A stretch of 64,000 nt of DNA from JAJDXW01 sp965202895 (GCA_965202895.1 OZ241901.1:2666001-2730000); one strand, 5' to 3'; shown: positions 1-9,104, counted from the stretch's first letter. Program-made: numbers and translations. Notes: generated by a model from the letters alone, not told the origin.

Positions 1-473
1 TATCCCCACTCGCGAACCTCCCTAAGCTAAAAGCACTCGACTGCTTTGACGTATCGATTTCGGACCTTTCCCCGCTTGCGAAGCTTCCGGCGCTTGAATT
101 GCTTGTGTTGGAGGATACTTTGGTCTCGGATCTTACGCCGCTTTCCAATTTTGCGTCCCTTCATTCTCTATATCTACAGGATCCAATTTCAGATCTCTCT
201 CCACTCGCGGATCTCGCCGAGCTTCGTTCGCTCGGGTTGTTGGTCGGGTCGGATTTGGATATTACTCCGCTTGCGAGCTTGCGCAAACTTCAGGATCTCA
301 GTCTATTCGGGAATTCAGTTCCTGACCTGACCCCGCTGGTGCGTCTCGGATCGCTTGAGAAACTTGACATCAGGGGTATGGAGATTTCGAATGACGTAGT
401 AGAAGATCTGCGAAAATACCGTCCGGATATTGAAATACTCTGGAGAACCGAAAACGGAGAGGAGCGGCGTTGA
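1..473 (+). CDS. Leucine-rich repeat protein, C-terminal part
   Basis: The reading frame is open from the first bases of the window, so the N-terminus lies outside it. About 156 residues are visible, made of roughly 22-residue repeats of the form LSPLAxLxxLxxLxL, the internalin-type leucine-rich repeat that folds into a solenoid used for protein binding. The last repeats end in a short tail with LRKYRPDIEIL. Base composition is clearly less GC-rich than the genes that follow, which suggests separate ancestry. Partner and cell location cannot be told because any signal or anchor would be upstream. The stop is followed by about 200 bases with no gene before the methyltransferase. Confidence 0.8.
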   Translation, partial: SPLANLPKLKALDCFDVSISDLSPLAKLPALELLVLEDTLVSDLTPLSNFASLHSLYLQDPISDLSPLADLAELRSLGLLVGSDLDITPLASLRKLQDLSLFGNSVPDLTPLVRLGSLEKLDIRGMEISNDVVEDLRKYRPDIEILWRTENGEERR

Positions 474-676
474 TGGTCCGGGACTTTCCGCACCGGAACC
501 GGGTGGGCCTTGCGGGCGCGCGCCGGAAGCTCGTTCCATACGCCGGTCCGATCGAGCTCCGTTGCCGGGATCGGGTCGGCTTTTCAGGCGCGCTGGTCCC
601 TCGTTGGGAGTCATCCCGATGGAAGGCAAAGCGGATCGGAAGGTATAGTCCCCCGAACCCCGATGGGCCGTGACTC

Positions 677-2236
677 ATGCCGATCCTGCACTGGCTGACC
701 CGAGAGCAAGATGCCCGCGTCGCCGCTCGCACGCCCTACCGGCTGCTCGAGGAAGCCCCGGCGCTGTCCGCCGGAGACGCCGGTTCGGGCAACCTGCTGA
801 TCGAGGGAGACAACCTGGAGGCCCTGAAGGCGCTGCTGCCCTTCTATTCCGGGCGCGTGAAGTGCATCTACGTCGATCCCCCGTACAACACCCGCTCCGC
901 GTTCGAGCACTACGACGACAACCTGGAACATGCGCAGTGGCTGGCCATGATGCTTCCGCGCCTCGAACTGTTGCGGGAGCTGCTTGCCGAAGACGGCTCG
1001 ATCTGGGTGTCGATCGACGACAATGAAGGCCATTATCTCAAGGTTGTTATGGATGAAGTATTCGGACGGAGAAATTTTGTGGCAAATATTGTCTGGCAAA
1101 AATCGTATACATCGAACCAAACTGCGAAATTTATTTCCGACACTCATGATCATATATTTCTTTACGCGCGCAATCCCGATTTCTTTTCTTTCGGAAAAAT
1201 CGAACGCACAGAAGAACAAAAGACGAGCTTCAAGAACCCGGATCGCGATCCGAGAGGACCTTGGAAAGCGGAGAATCTTTCCGCGGGTAAATTCTACGCT
1301 GCCGGCCAGTTCGAGATAACAGGACCAACCGGAAAGAAATTTCTTCCACCGAAGAATCGATGCTGGCGATGCAGTCGGGAAGTATACGAATCCTGGCTGG
1401 CAGACGGCAGGATCACATTTGGAATCAAAGGCGAAGGTCGCCCCATGCTCAAGAAGTATCTCGCCGAAATGGATAGCGGCCTCACACCGAATACGTGGTG
1501 GGAACACCACGAAGTGGGCAGTAATAAACTTGCAAGCACTGATCTTAAAAAATTGTTCCCTGGCGTAGAAGTCTTTGGGAACCCAAAACCGGAAATGTTG
1601 ATCAGTCGCATTCTGGAACTTGCCACCAACCCCGGCGACCTCGTCCTCGACTCCTTCCTCGGCTCGGGTACTACCGCCGCGGTCGCGCACAAGATGGGCC
1701 GGCGCTGGATCGGCATCGAGATGGGCGAGCACGCGGTCACCCACTGCGGGCCGCGCCTCCGCAAGGTGATTGAAGGGGAACCGGGCGGCATCTCCGAGCG
1801 GGTCGGGTGGAAGGGCGGGGGCGGGTTCCGGTTCTATCGCCTCGGCCCGACCGTGTTCGACGAGGAAGGGCGGATTCGGCCGGACATCCGCTTTCCGGTC
1901 CTCGCCGCGCACGTGTGGTTCAGCGAGACGGGCCGGCCGTGGACCGGCGCCGGCGAGGGGTCGCCGGTACTCGGCGCGCACGACGGCCGCGCCTACGCCC
2001 TGCTCTACAACGGCATCCTCGGCGACCGGCAGCCGGCCGGGGGTAACGTGCTGACCCGCGCGACCCTGGACGCGATCCGCACCGGGGTCGCGAGGTCCCA
2101 TGCCGAGCTTGCCGGGGAAGGCGCGGGGTATCCGCTCACCGTCTACGGCGAGCAGTCGCGGCTGACTCCCGCGACCCTCGCCCGCGAGCGCATCGTCTTC
2201 AAGCAGACGCCCTACGACGTCCGGACGAGGACCTGA
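677..2236 (+). CDS. Type III restriction-modification DNA methyltransferase (Mod)
   Basis: A 519-residue S-adenosylmethionine-dependent DNA methyltransferase. The catalytic motif DPPYN is at residues 67-71 and the cofactor motif FLGSGTT is near residue 327. This order (motif IV before motif I) is typical of the beta class, which includes type III Mod subunits that methylate adenine N6. The region between the motifs, about residues 120-310, should hold the target recognition domain. Its bases (about 1030-1620) are visibly richer in A and T than both flanks, as if this module was exchanged. The stop is 3 bases before the start of the restriction subunit, so the two genes should be co-translated. 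Specificity cannot be predicted from the sequence alone. Confidence 0.93.
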   Translation: MPILHWLTREQDARVAARTPYRLLEEAPALSAGDAGSGNLLIEGDNLEALKALLPFYSGRVKCIYVDPPYNTRSAFEHYDDNLEHAQWLAMMLPRLELLRELLAEDGSIWVSIDDNEGHYLKVVMDEVFGRRNFVANIVWQKSYTSNQTAKFISDTHDHIFLYARNPDFFSFGKIERTEEQKTSFKNPDRDPRGPWKAENLSAGKFYAAGQFEITGPTGKKFLPPKNRCWRCSREVYESWLADGRITFGIKGEGRPMLKKYLAEMDSGLTPNTWWEHHEVGSNKLASTDLKKLFPGVEVFGNPKPEMLISRILELATNPGDLVLDSFLGSGTTAAVAHKMGRRWIGIEMGEHAVTHCGPRLRKVIEGEPGGISERVGWKGGGGFRFYRLGPTVFDEEGRIRPDIRFPVLAAHVWFSETGRPWTGAGEGSPVLGAHDGRAYALLYNGILGDRQPAGGNVLTRATLDAIRTGVARSHAELAGEGAGYPLTVYGEQSRLTPATLARERIVFKQTPYDVRTRT

Positions 2237-2239
2237 GCG

Positions 2240-4927
2240 GTGGAGCTGAAGGAGTACCAGGCGCAGACCCTCGCCGCCCTCCGCCGCTTCTTCGAGGAGG
2301 CGCGCGTCGCCGGGCCGAAGAACGCCTACGACACGATCACCGGGCGCCCCGAACAGGCGGAGCGCCTCGGCCGCTACGCGGCCGCGTACACCCCGCTCGC
2401 CCGGCTGCCGGAAGTCCCCTACGTCTGTCTCCGCCTGCCCACCGGGGGCGGCAAGACGATCCTCGCCGCCCACGCCGTCGCCGTCGCCCGCGACGCCTGG
2501 ATCGAGAAGGACCACCTGCTGGCGCTGTGGCTCGTGCCCTCCAACACGATCCGCATCCAGACCGTCCAGGCGCTCAAGAACCCCCGCCACCCCTACCAGC
2601 AGGCGCTGGACGAGTCCTTCTCCGGCCGGGTGCGGGTGTTCGACGTCTCGGACTTCACCCAGCTCCGGCCCCACGACCTCCGCGACCACTGCTGCATCGT
2701 GGTCGGCACCATCCAGACCCTGCGGGTCACGAACACCGAGGGCCGCAAGGCGTACGCCCACAACGAGCACCTGGAGCCGCACTTCGCCGGCATCCCGGAG
2801 GCCGCCGCACCGGGCCTCGAAAGGCTGGCGGACGGCGGGGTCAAGCTCTCGTTCGCGAACCTCCTCCACCTCCACCGCCCGCTCATGATCGTGGACGAGG
2901 CGCACAACGCGGTGACCGGCCTCACCCGGGAGATGCAGGCGCGGGTGAACCCCTGCGCGATCATCGAGTTCACCGCCACCCCGCGCGACCGGAAGGGCCG
3001 GCTGCTCAACAACATCCTGCACAGCGTCTCCGCCCGGGAGCTCAAGGCCGAGGCGATGATCAAGCTCCCGATCCTGCTCTCCGAGCACGATACCTGGCAG
3101 GGAGCGGTGAGCGGCGCCGTCGCCGCCCGCGCCTCGCTCACGAAGAGCGCGCGGGACGATCCGGACTACATCCGGCCACTGGTGCTCTTCCAGGCCCAGC
3201 CGAAGAACCAGGAGGTGACGGTCGATGCGTTGAAGAGGCACTTGACGGAGCTGGAAGGGATCGCGCCGGAACGGATCGCGGTCGCGACCGGCGACCAGCG
3301 GGAGCTGGACGGCATCGACCTGTTCGACCGCGCCTGCGGGATCGAATACGTCATCACCATCGAGGCCCTGAAGGAAGGATGGGACTGCTCTTTCGCCTAC
3401 GTCTTCTGCTCGGTCGCGCGCATCCGGAGCGCGGTGGACGTGGAGCAGCTTCTCGGCCGCGTGCTGCGGATGCCCTACGCCTCGCGGCGCCGGCTTCCCG
3501 ACCTCAACCGGGCGTACGCGTTCGTGTCCGAGCCGTCCTTCGGCGCGTCGGCGCAGGCGCTTGCGGACAAGCTGGTGGCGATGGGGTTCGAGGAGGACGA
3601 AGCCCGCGAGAGCATCGAACCGGCGCCACTCGATATCGGCGGGTCGGGAACCTTGTTCGATGACCCCCGAGAAGAAGCGGCCCCGTCGTTCCGGCACGTA
3701 TTCGATTCGACCCCCGGGCTCGTGTCCGCGTTGCGGGAGTGGGAGCGGGAACGCGGCGGGGTGGCGGTGCACGAGATCGGCGAGGGGGCGGTCGAGTTGA
3801 CGGTCGCCGGCCGGGTCGGCCGGGACTTGGAGGAGGCGATCCTCAAGGTCGTACCGGAGCCCGGCCGGATGGAGTTCGCGAAGGCGGTCGCGGATCACCG
3901 GATCAATCTGCGGGACCTGCCGGCAGCGCCCGCCGGGCCGGTCGATGAGATCGAGGCGCCGCGCCTCATGGCGGCAGTCCAGGGGGAGCTGGAGCTCGCC
4001 GACACCGACCTCTTCATGGAGCGCCACGATTGGTCGCTCCTCGACCACTCGCCGCGCATGGACGAGCACGAGTTCGCGATCCGGGAGACGGCGCGCAGCT
4101 TCGAGATCGACCTCGACGGACACCGCATCGCCTACCAGTTCGCGAGCGAGGAGGAGCAGCTCGCCCTGAACGTGGAGGTCGAAGGCTGGACCCCGGAGGC
4201 GCTCGTGCGGTGGCTCGACCGCCAAGTACGCCAGCCCGACGTTCGCCAAGGCGAGCTGCTCCGGTGGCTCCGGGACCTCGTGGGCCACCTGGTCGATGCG
4301 CGCGGGATGCACGTCTCCGCCCTCATGCGCGGCAAGTTCCTCCTCGCCCGCAAGGTGCGGGACCGGATCGAGGACGTCCGCCGGAAGGAACGCGAAGCCG
4401 TCTACCAGCGCCGCCTCTTCGCCCCGGAGGCCCGGGTCGAGGTCTCGTTCGACCACGCGTTCGTCTTCCGGCCGGGCATGTACCGCGACCAGCGGCGTTA
4501 CCGGGGCCGATGGAGGCCGCGAAGGCATTTTCCGGGCGCCGACCGGGTTCCGGCATTCGACGGCGCGGAAGACGGCGAGGAGCTCCGGTGCGCCCAGGCC
4601 CTCGACAGCCTTCCGGGGATCCGGTACTGGATCCGCAACGTGGCCCGCCATCCGGCCTCGTTCTGGCTGCCGACCGCGGCGGATCGCTTCTACCCCGACT
4701 TCGTGGCCCTGCTCGACGACGGCCGGCCCCTGGTGGTCGAGTACAAGGGAGCGCATCTCGCGGCCGGGCCGGAAACCGCCGAGAAGCGGGCGGTCGGCGC
4801 GCTCTGGGAACGCGAGAGCGGCGGGAGATGCCTGTTCCTGATGGCGGAGAAGAACGTCGATGGAAAGGACGTGCGCCGCCAATTGACGGGGAAGATCGGA
4901 TTCAGGTACGGGTTCGGGCGCGGATGA
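2240..4927 (+). CDS. Type III restriction enzyme helicase-nuclease (Res)
   Basis: An 895-residue DEAD/DEAH-box protein starting at GTG just after mod. Walker A is PTGGGKT at residues 67-73 and the Walker B/DEAH box lies near residue 219 (MIVDEAHN). Helicase motif VI-like arginines appear in VEQLLGRVLRMP. Near the C-terminus, about residues 817-836, the pattern PDF...VVEYKG fits a PD-(D/E)xK nuclease core. Res subunits use ATP to move along DNA in complex with Mod and cut when two unmodified sites meet. Length, motif order and pairing with mod support this strongly. No frameshift is seen, so the system looks intact. Confidence 0.92.
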   Translation: MELKEYQAQTLAALRRFFEEARVAGPKNAYDTITGRPEQAERLGRYAAAYTPLARLPEVPYVCLRLPTGGGKTILAAHAVAVARDAWIEKDHLLALWLVPSNTIRIQTVQALKNPRHPYQQALDESFSGRVRVFDVSDFTQLRPHDLRDHCCIVVGTIQTLRVTNTEGRKAYAHNEHLEPHFAGIPEAAAPGLERLADGGVKLSFANLLHLHRPLMIVDEAHNAVTGLTREMQARVNPCAIIEFTATPRDRKGRLLNNILHSVSARELKAEAMIKLPILLSEHDTWQGAVSGAVAARASLTKSARDDPDYIRPLVLFQAQPKNQEVTVDALKRHLTELEGIAPERIAVATGDQRELDGIDLFDRACGIEYVITIEALKEGWDCSFAYVFCSVARIRSAVDVEQLLGRVLRMPYASRRRLPDLNRAYAFVSEPSFGASAQALADKLVAMGFEEDEARESIEPAPLDIGGSGTLFDDPREEAAPSFRHVFDSTPGLVSALREWERERGGVAVHEIGEGAVELTVAGRVGRDLEEAILKVVPEPGRMEFAKAVADHRINLRDLPAAPAGPVDEIEAPRLMAAVQGELELADTDLFMERHDWSLLDHSPRMDEHEFAIRETARSFEIDLDGHRIAYQFASEEEQLALNVEVEGWTPEALVRWLDRQVRQPDVRQGELLRWLRDLVGHLVDARGMHVSALMRGKFLLARKVRDRIEDVRRKEREAVYQRRLFAPEARVEVSFDHAFVFRPGMYRDQRRYRGRWRPRRHFPGADRVPAFDGAEDGEELRCAQALDSLPGIRYWIRNVARHPASFWLPTAADRFYPDFVALLDDGRPLVVEYKGAHLAAGPETAEKRAVGALWERESGGRCLFLMAEKNVDGKDVRRQLTGKIGFRYGFGRG

Positions 4928-4975
4928 AGGTCCGTCGTGCGGGTCGCAGCGCGGGGGCGGTGCGGGCTCGGCAGT

Positions 4976-5808
4976 TCACACGGGTTCGGCGAGCGCTCGC
5001 CTCAGCCGGGAGCGATCGATGGCCCCGCCGAGGAAGATCTCCGCGCACTTCGCCCCCTGCTCGAAGAAGAGCTCGTAGCCGGTCAGGGTATCGAGGCCGG
5101 CCGCCGCCGCGTCGGCGAGGAAGCGCGTGTCGGCAGAGGTATAACCGCATCGAAGGCCCACCTTGCCCCGGGCAGGAGACCCCGCGGGACCGGCGTTCCC
5201 TCATGGCCGACCATGCCCACCGGAAAACAGTTGACGATCCCCCGCGCGCGCCGCACGGCGTCTTCCAGGTTCCCGGAGGCGGTCGCCTTCGTCTCCGGCT
5301 GCACTTCCCGGAGCGCCGCCGCGAGTCGCTCGGCCCGCGCCCGGTCGAGGTCCAGGAGACGGATCGCCTCCGCCCAGAGCGCGGCGAGCCCGAACGCGAC
5401 CGCCCTGCCCACGCCGCCCGCGCCCACCTGGCAGACCGTGCCGGGCCGGGCGGCGCCGAACGCCGCGCGCCAAGCCGCGACGAAGCCCGTGTAACCGGTA
5501 TTGAACCCCCGCGGGCCGTCCGGCCCGAACACCACCGTGTTGACCGCCCCGATCACGCGAACGAGGGGGCTCTCGATCCCGACCCGCGCCGCCGTCTGCT
5601 CCTTGCAGGGGTAGGTGACGTTGATCCCCCGGTAGCCCTCGGCGGCGCAGCGGTCGAACAGCTCGTCGAACCCGGCGCCCTGTTCAGCTGGGACGAGCAG
5701 GTCGCAGGCGACCTCGACGCCGCGCATCCGGCCCGCGGCCCCGTGCAGGCGCGGCGCTTTCGAGGCGGCGATGTGGTCGCCGATGAGTCCGAGGCGGACC
5801 TTCTCCAT
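4976..5808 (-). pseudogene. Shikimate/quinate dehydrogenase-like gene with frameshift
   Basis: The start at 5808 follows a good ribosome site (GGAGG on the minus strand). The N-terminal half matches the AroE/YdiB family: GDHIAASKAP for substrate binding, NVTYPCK with the conserved lysine, GAVNTV, and the nucleotide motif GAGGVGRA. After FDAV, near 5140, the frame runs off. The expected continuation (YTSADTRFLADA... to FFEQGAKCAEIFLGG) lies in another frame ending at 4976, so one base appears to be missing. The NTD motif that normally supplies the catalytic aspartate reads NTG here. Both changes argue for a decayed or repurposed gene, although the frameshift alone could be an assembly error. 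It lies downstream of the oxygenase operon on the same strand. Confidence 0.8.
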
Positions 5809-5871
5809 GCCTCCTTCCTCCCGTCGAGGCCGGAGGCGGCACAAGACAGCGCGTCCCGTCCCCAAGGCCAT

Positions 5872-6105
5872 TTCACGCTGGCTGGCTCGCGGCCGGACGT
5901 CGATGCCCATCGTTCCTGCTGGGGACGGCGCGTCCCGGGAACGCTTGTGTCCCGCCCGCATCGATCATCGGCGACGGTCCTGCCGCCCCATTTGCGGGCT
6001 GGACACCCGCGTCTGGAGGATGCGCCGTCAGGACGTCCGTATCAGGCGCCGCTCCGATTCGATCGAACCGGGTCCGCCCGTGCGAACCGATTCCGCGGGG
6101 TGAAA
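5872..6105. repeat. Dispersed palindromic element, copy A
   Basis: This is one of four full copies in the window (see also 8871, 21725 and 49995). The left end reads TTCACGCTGG and the right end, on the other strand, TTCACCCCGCGG, so the ends are inverted. The centre has GGGAACGCTTGTGTCCCGCC on the left arm, a 29-32-base loop ending CCCATT, and a decayed right arm. It fills most of the gap between the aroE-like gene and the cytochrome b gene. No coding sense is evident. Confidence 0.8.
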
Positions 6106-6148
6106 AGACCCTGCACTCTACGCCCGCGCGCCCCCGGAGAACGGTGGC

Positions 6149-6847
6149 TCACAGGAAGCGCTGCGCAAGCTCGAAGCTGCCGAGGACGAGGGCGGCGGCG
6201 GCGGCGAGGACGAGGAGCGCCCGCCAGTCGGAGACGAGACGGGGGGCGGGCCGGTCGCCGGCGGGGAGCGAGGCCCAACCCGTCACCATCGGCTTCACCA
6301 GCTTCTCGCGCTTGTAGAGCCGGTAGAAGAGGACCGCGGCGAGGTGCAGGCCGACGAGGACGAGGAGGACGTCCACCAGGTCCTCGTGCAGGTCGGCCGC
6401 GGTACGGGCCGCGTCGTAGCTCACGGCGAAGCTGAGCGGCCCTTCGTGGAGCCCGTCCACGTCCACCGCGAAGACCCCGAGGCCCGCCTGGAGGAGGAGG
6501 GCGAGGAGCATCGCGACCACGGAGAGGCCCCCGAGGGGGTTGTGGCCGGGATGGCGCCCCGGCGCGCGCTTCGCGAGGGTCGGGAGGTACGAAACGACCT
6601 CGCGGAGCGGGCGCACGAACGCCCGGAAGCGCGACGGCTCGCTCCCCGCGAAGCCCCAGAGCACCCGCGCGAGAACGAGGACGAGCAGGGCCTGCCCGGC
6701 CGGAACGTGGACGTCGAAGCGTCCGTTGTCCCCGCTCACGTAGCACACGACCACCAGCACGACCAGGACCCAGTGGAAGATCCGGGTCGGCCGGTCCCAG
6801 ATCCGGACCCTGCCGAGGGTGGCGTCCCTCCCCTCCCCTTCCTTCAT
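6149..6847 (-). CDS. Cytochrome b/b561-family membrane protein
   Basis: About 232 residues with an N-terminal RIWDRPTRIFHW motif, the usual entry to the first haem-binding helix of hydrogenase-type or b561-type cytochrome b. Further membrane helices follow, with histidines in HEDLVDVLLVLVGLHL and a C-terminal helix near LLVLAAAAALVLGSF. Family members carry electrons between quinone or a soluble carrier and a partner enzyme. It is the last gene after the oxygenase beta subunit. The start chosen has GGAGGAGG upstream; an alternative ATG at 6880 overlaps the previous stop as ATGA. The context suggests it feeds or drains electrons for the oxygenase, which is inference. Confidence 0.82.
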   Translation of the reverse strand: MKEGEGRDATLGRVRIWDRPTRIFHWVLVVLVVVCYVSGDNGRFDVHVPAGQALLVLVLARVLWGFAGSEPSRFRAFVRPLREVVSYLPTLAKRAPGRHPGHNPLGGLSVVAMLLALLLQAGLGVFAVDVDGLHEGPLSFAVSYDAARTAADLHEDLVDVLLVLVGLHLAAVLFYRLYKREKLVKPMVTGWASLPAGDRPAPRLVSDWRALLVLAAAAALVLGSFELAQRFL

Positions 6848-6879
6848 GAGCGCGATCCGCCTCCTCCCGCCCCCGCCCA

Positions 6880-7362
6880 TCAGGGGAACAGTTGGATGTT
6901 CCCGAACGCGGCGTCGCAGTTGACGAGGTCGACCCGCTTCAAGGCGATGCGCAGCGCCCCGTCCACGACCTCGAGCTCGTGGCGGGTCCAGCCGGCGTAG
7001 AGCTCCTGCTCGTCGAGTCGGGTCTCGACGTAGTGGAAGGCGGTGGCGGTCGCGAACCGGCCCGTCTCGGGCTCGAACCTCTCGATCCGCGGGCGCTGCA
7101 ACAGGTGATGGCCGCGGCTCGGCGGCTTCTGCGAGAACGTGCGCACGCCCTTGAGCCGCTCCACCCGGAGCCGGAGCATGAAGAGGTCCTCGTAGAGGAG
7201 CGAGGTGACGAGGAGAGGATCGGTCTGGCCCGGCTCGAGGGGCATCCAGTAGCGGCCGTGCGGGGCGAACAGGGCCAGCCATTCGTCGAACCGCCCCTCG
7301 TCGAGAAGGGACGCCTCGTGGTAGACGAAGTCCACGAGACCGTCGCGGTCGAGGGCGCTCAT
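6880..7362 (-). CDS. Ring-hydroxylating dioxygenase beta (small) subunit
   Basis: 160 residues of the NTF2-like beta-subunit family: an N-terminal VDFVYHEASLLDEGRFDEWL segment, GRYWMPL, and a terminal region rich in beta strands (RHELEVVDGALRIALKRV). The protein has no cofactor and stabilises the alpha subunit in an alpha3beta3 hexamer. Its start ATG overlaps the alpha-subunit stop as ATGA, a mark of translational coupling, and its own stop overlaps a possible start of the cytochrome b gene. Confidence 0.9.
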   Translation of the reverse strand: MSALDRDGLVDFVYHEASLLDEGRFDEWLALFAPHGRYWMPLEPGQTDPLLVTSLLYEDLFMLRLRVERLKGVRTFSQKPPSRGHHLLQRPRIERFEPETGRFATATAFHYVETRLDEQELYAGWTRHELEVVDGALRIALKRVDLVNCDAAFGNIQLFP

Positions 7363-8687
7363 CCCGGCGGCGCCGGCAGGTCCATGAACCGCTTCCAGGC
7401 CGCGAACTGGTTGCGCATCTGGCGCTCGCTCGTCCCGTTCACGATCGCGGTCCCGCGGTGGTCCTCGCCGCCGGCGCGGAGCCGTTCGAGATTCACCCAC
7501 TCGATCCCGTCGGAGACGAGGCCGGACTGCATGCGCTCGTAGATCTCGAGGTCGTCGTGCCCGACGATGGAGGTCGGGGCGTTGATGAGGCGGTTGTACA
7601 TGACGGTCCGCTCGAGCAGCATGTCGGGGGCGTCGACGAGCCGGAAGACGTAGCTCTCGACGAGGGTGCGGTCGGCCGCGACCGGCTGGAAGCGGCGAAG
7701 GAGCTGGATCGGCCCCTTCACCATCGTGTTCGGGAAGTAGATGGTGTTGTGCCGGTTCTCGCCGAGGATCGCGCGCGCGCGCTCCTCGCCCCAGGCCTCC
7801 GCCATGCGCTCGAAGTAGCCGGGCACCGTGGAGTAGTCCGAGTGGATGGAGTGGTGGACCCCGGTGTGGCCGTGGCCGTTCGGCCACACCCGGATCCCCA
7901 TCTCCTCGAAGAACTCGTAGCGCGACACGAAGGGGGCGATGACCTCCATCGCCATCGGCTTCTTCGCGCCCTCGGGCTTCTGCATCTCCTCCCAGAGCCG
8001 GACCGCGGTTCCCGCCGAGGATTCGTGGGCGACCATCGGATGGCAGGCGTCGGTCTGGTTCTCGACCAGCATCTTCCAGTTGCACCGGTGCAGGTAGCGA
8101 AGCGGCGGTCCCGCCGCCTCGAGCCGTCCGGCCGGGGAGCGGTCCACCATGTTGTCGAGGCTAGAGAGCGACTCGCCGAAGTACTCGTCGAACCCGATGC
8201 CGGTCTCGCTCATCCGGGCGAAGACGAAGCCGCGGTGGACGTGCGCCGCGCCCACGGCGGGGATCCCGCGGGCGGCGGCGCGGCCCTCGAGCCCCGTGCC
8301 TTCGTAGCCGCCGCGGAGCGGGATCGCGTACAGGCGCCCGTCGGTGCGGAACGTCCAGGCATGGTAGGGGCAGCGGATGTGCCGCCCGACGTTGCCCGAG
8401 CGCTCCGTCACCAAGCGGGTGCCCTTGTGGGGGCAGCGGTTGTGGAGGACCCGGACCGCCCCGTCCTCGCCCCGCACCATGACGACCGGACGGGTCCCGA
8501 CCTCGGTGGTCACGAAGTCGCCGGGAGACGGCGCCTCGCTCTCGTGCCCGACGTAGACCCACGTGTTGGCGAAGAGGCGGCGCATCTCGAGCGCGAACAC
8601 CTCCTCGTCGACGTAGACGTCGCGGTGGACCTCGGCCTCCCCCACGAGGGAGGCGAGGGCTTCGCGGTCCTCGGCGTACTTCCCCAT
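7359..8687 (-). CDS. Ring-hydroxylating dioxygenase alpha subunit (Rieske)
   Basis: 442 residues. The Rieske [2Fe-2S] ligands are in CPHKG (C85, H87) and CPYHAW (C106, H109). The catalytic mononuclear iron site is in ENQTDACHPMVAH, giving histidines 216 and 221, with the bridging aspartate 213 that links neighbouring subunits. Such enzymes add both atoms of O2 to an aromatic or carboxylated substrate using electrons from a reductase and often a ferredoxin. No reductase or ferredoxin gene is adjacent; a cytochrome b gene follows the beta subunit instead. The substrate cannot be named; the distant similarity pattern is that of the benzoate/anthranilate-like group with paired alpha and beta subunits. 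Confidence 0.93.
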   Translation of the reverse strand: MGKYAEDREALASLVGEAEVHRDVYVDEEVFALEMRRLFANTWVYVGHESEAPSPGDFVTTEVGTRPVVMVRGEDGAVRVLHNRCPHKGTRLVTERSGNVGRHIRCPYHAWTFRTDGRLYAIPLRGGYEGTGLEGRAAARGIPAVGAAHVHRGFVFARMSETGIGFDEYFGESLSSLDNMVDRSPAGRLEAAGPPLRYLHRCNWKMLVENQTDACHPMVAHESSAGTAVRLWEEMQKPEGAKKPMAMEVIAPFVSRYEFFEEMGIRVWPNGHGHTGVHHSIHSDYSTVPGYFERMAEAWGEERARAILGENRHNTIYFPNTMVKGPIQLLRRFQPVAADRTLVESYVFRLVDAPDMLLERTVMYNRLINAPTSIVGHDDLEIYERMQSGLVSDGIEWVNLERLRAGGEDHRGTAIVNGTSERQMRNQFAAWKRFMDLPAPPG

Positions 8688-8870
8688 CGAAGGCCCTCCG
8701 TACCCGGCCCGCGGGGCTGTCCCGCCGCCGCCCCCGCGCCGGGGGCCGGCGGGGGCGGGCAGGACCGGGCCGGAGCCCGGGGCTCCGGCCGGCGCTCCGC
8801 GCAGCCCCCGGCCGACCGGAGCATACTACGGACCCGGGGAGGAAGAGGAGAAGGGGCCGGGCGGGGCCGC

Positions 8871-9104
8871 TTCACGCTGCGGAATCGGTTCGCGCGGGCG
8901 AACCTGGTTCGGTCGAATCAGAGCGGTGCCTGACACGGACGGCTCTGGAACCGGCTCTTCCGGGGAACGCTCGTGTCCCGCCCGCATCGACCGGTGGCGG
9001 TCTTGCCGTCCCATTTGCGGGCGGGACACGAGCGTTCCCCGGAAGAGCCGGTTCCAGGAAGAGCGGTGAGCATCGATGCCCGGCCGCGAGTCGGGCAGCG
9101 TGAA
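8871..9104. repeat. Dispersed palindromic element, copy B (perfect 42-bp arms)
   Basis: Same 234-base length as copy A but opposite orientation. The ends are TTCACGCTGCGG on the left and, on the other strand, TTCACGCTGCCC on the right. Arms at 8945-8986 and 9016-9057 are perfect inverted repeats of 42 bases around a 29-base loop. The loop lies in the reverse sense compared with copies A, D and E once the outer ends are aligned. The element sits in the 556-base gap between the divergent oxygenase and aldolase genes. The rest of that gap, 8688-8870 and 9105-9243, shows GC-rich sequence without a recognisable gene. Confidence 0.85.

Noticed and set aside
611..4882. A 1423-codon open frame antisense to mod and res
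   Set aside because: Its translation is low-complexity, charged and family-free, and it mirrors two well-supported genes. Long antisense frames are expected at this GC content.
4030..6435. An 801-codon rightward frame from inside res through the aroE-like gene
   Set aside because: It shadows res and the leftward genes, is mostly Arg, Pro and Gly, and shows no motif.
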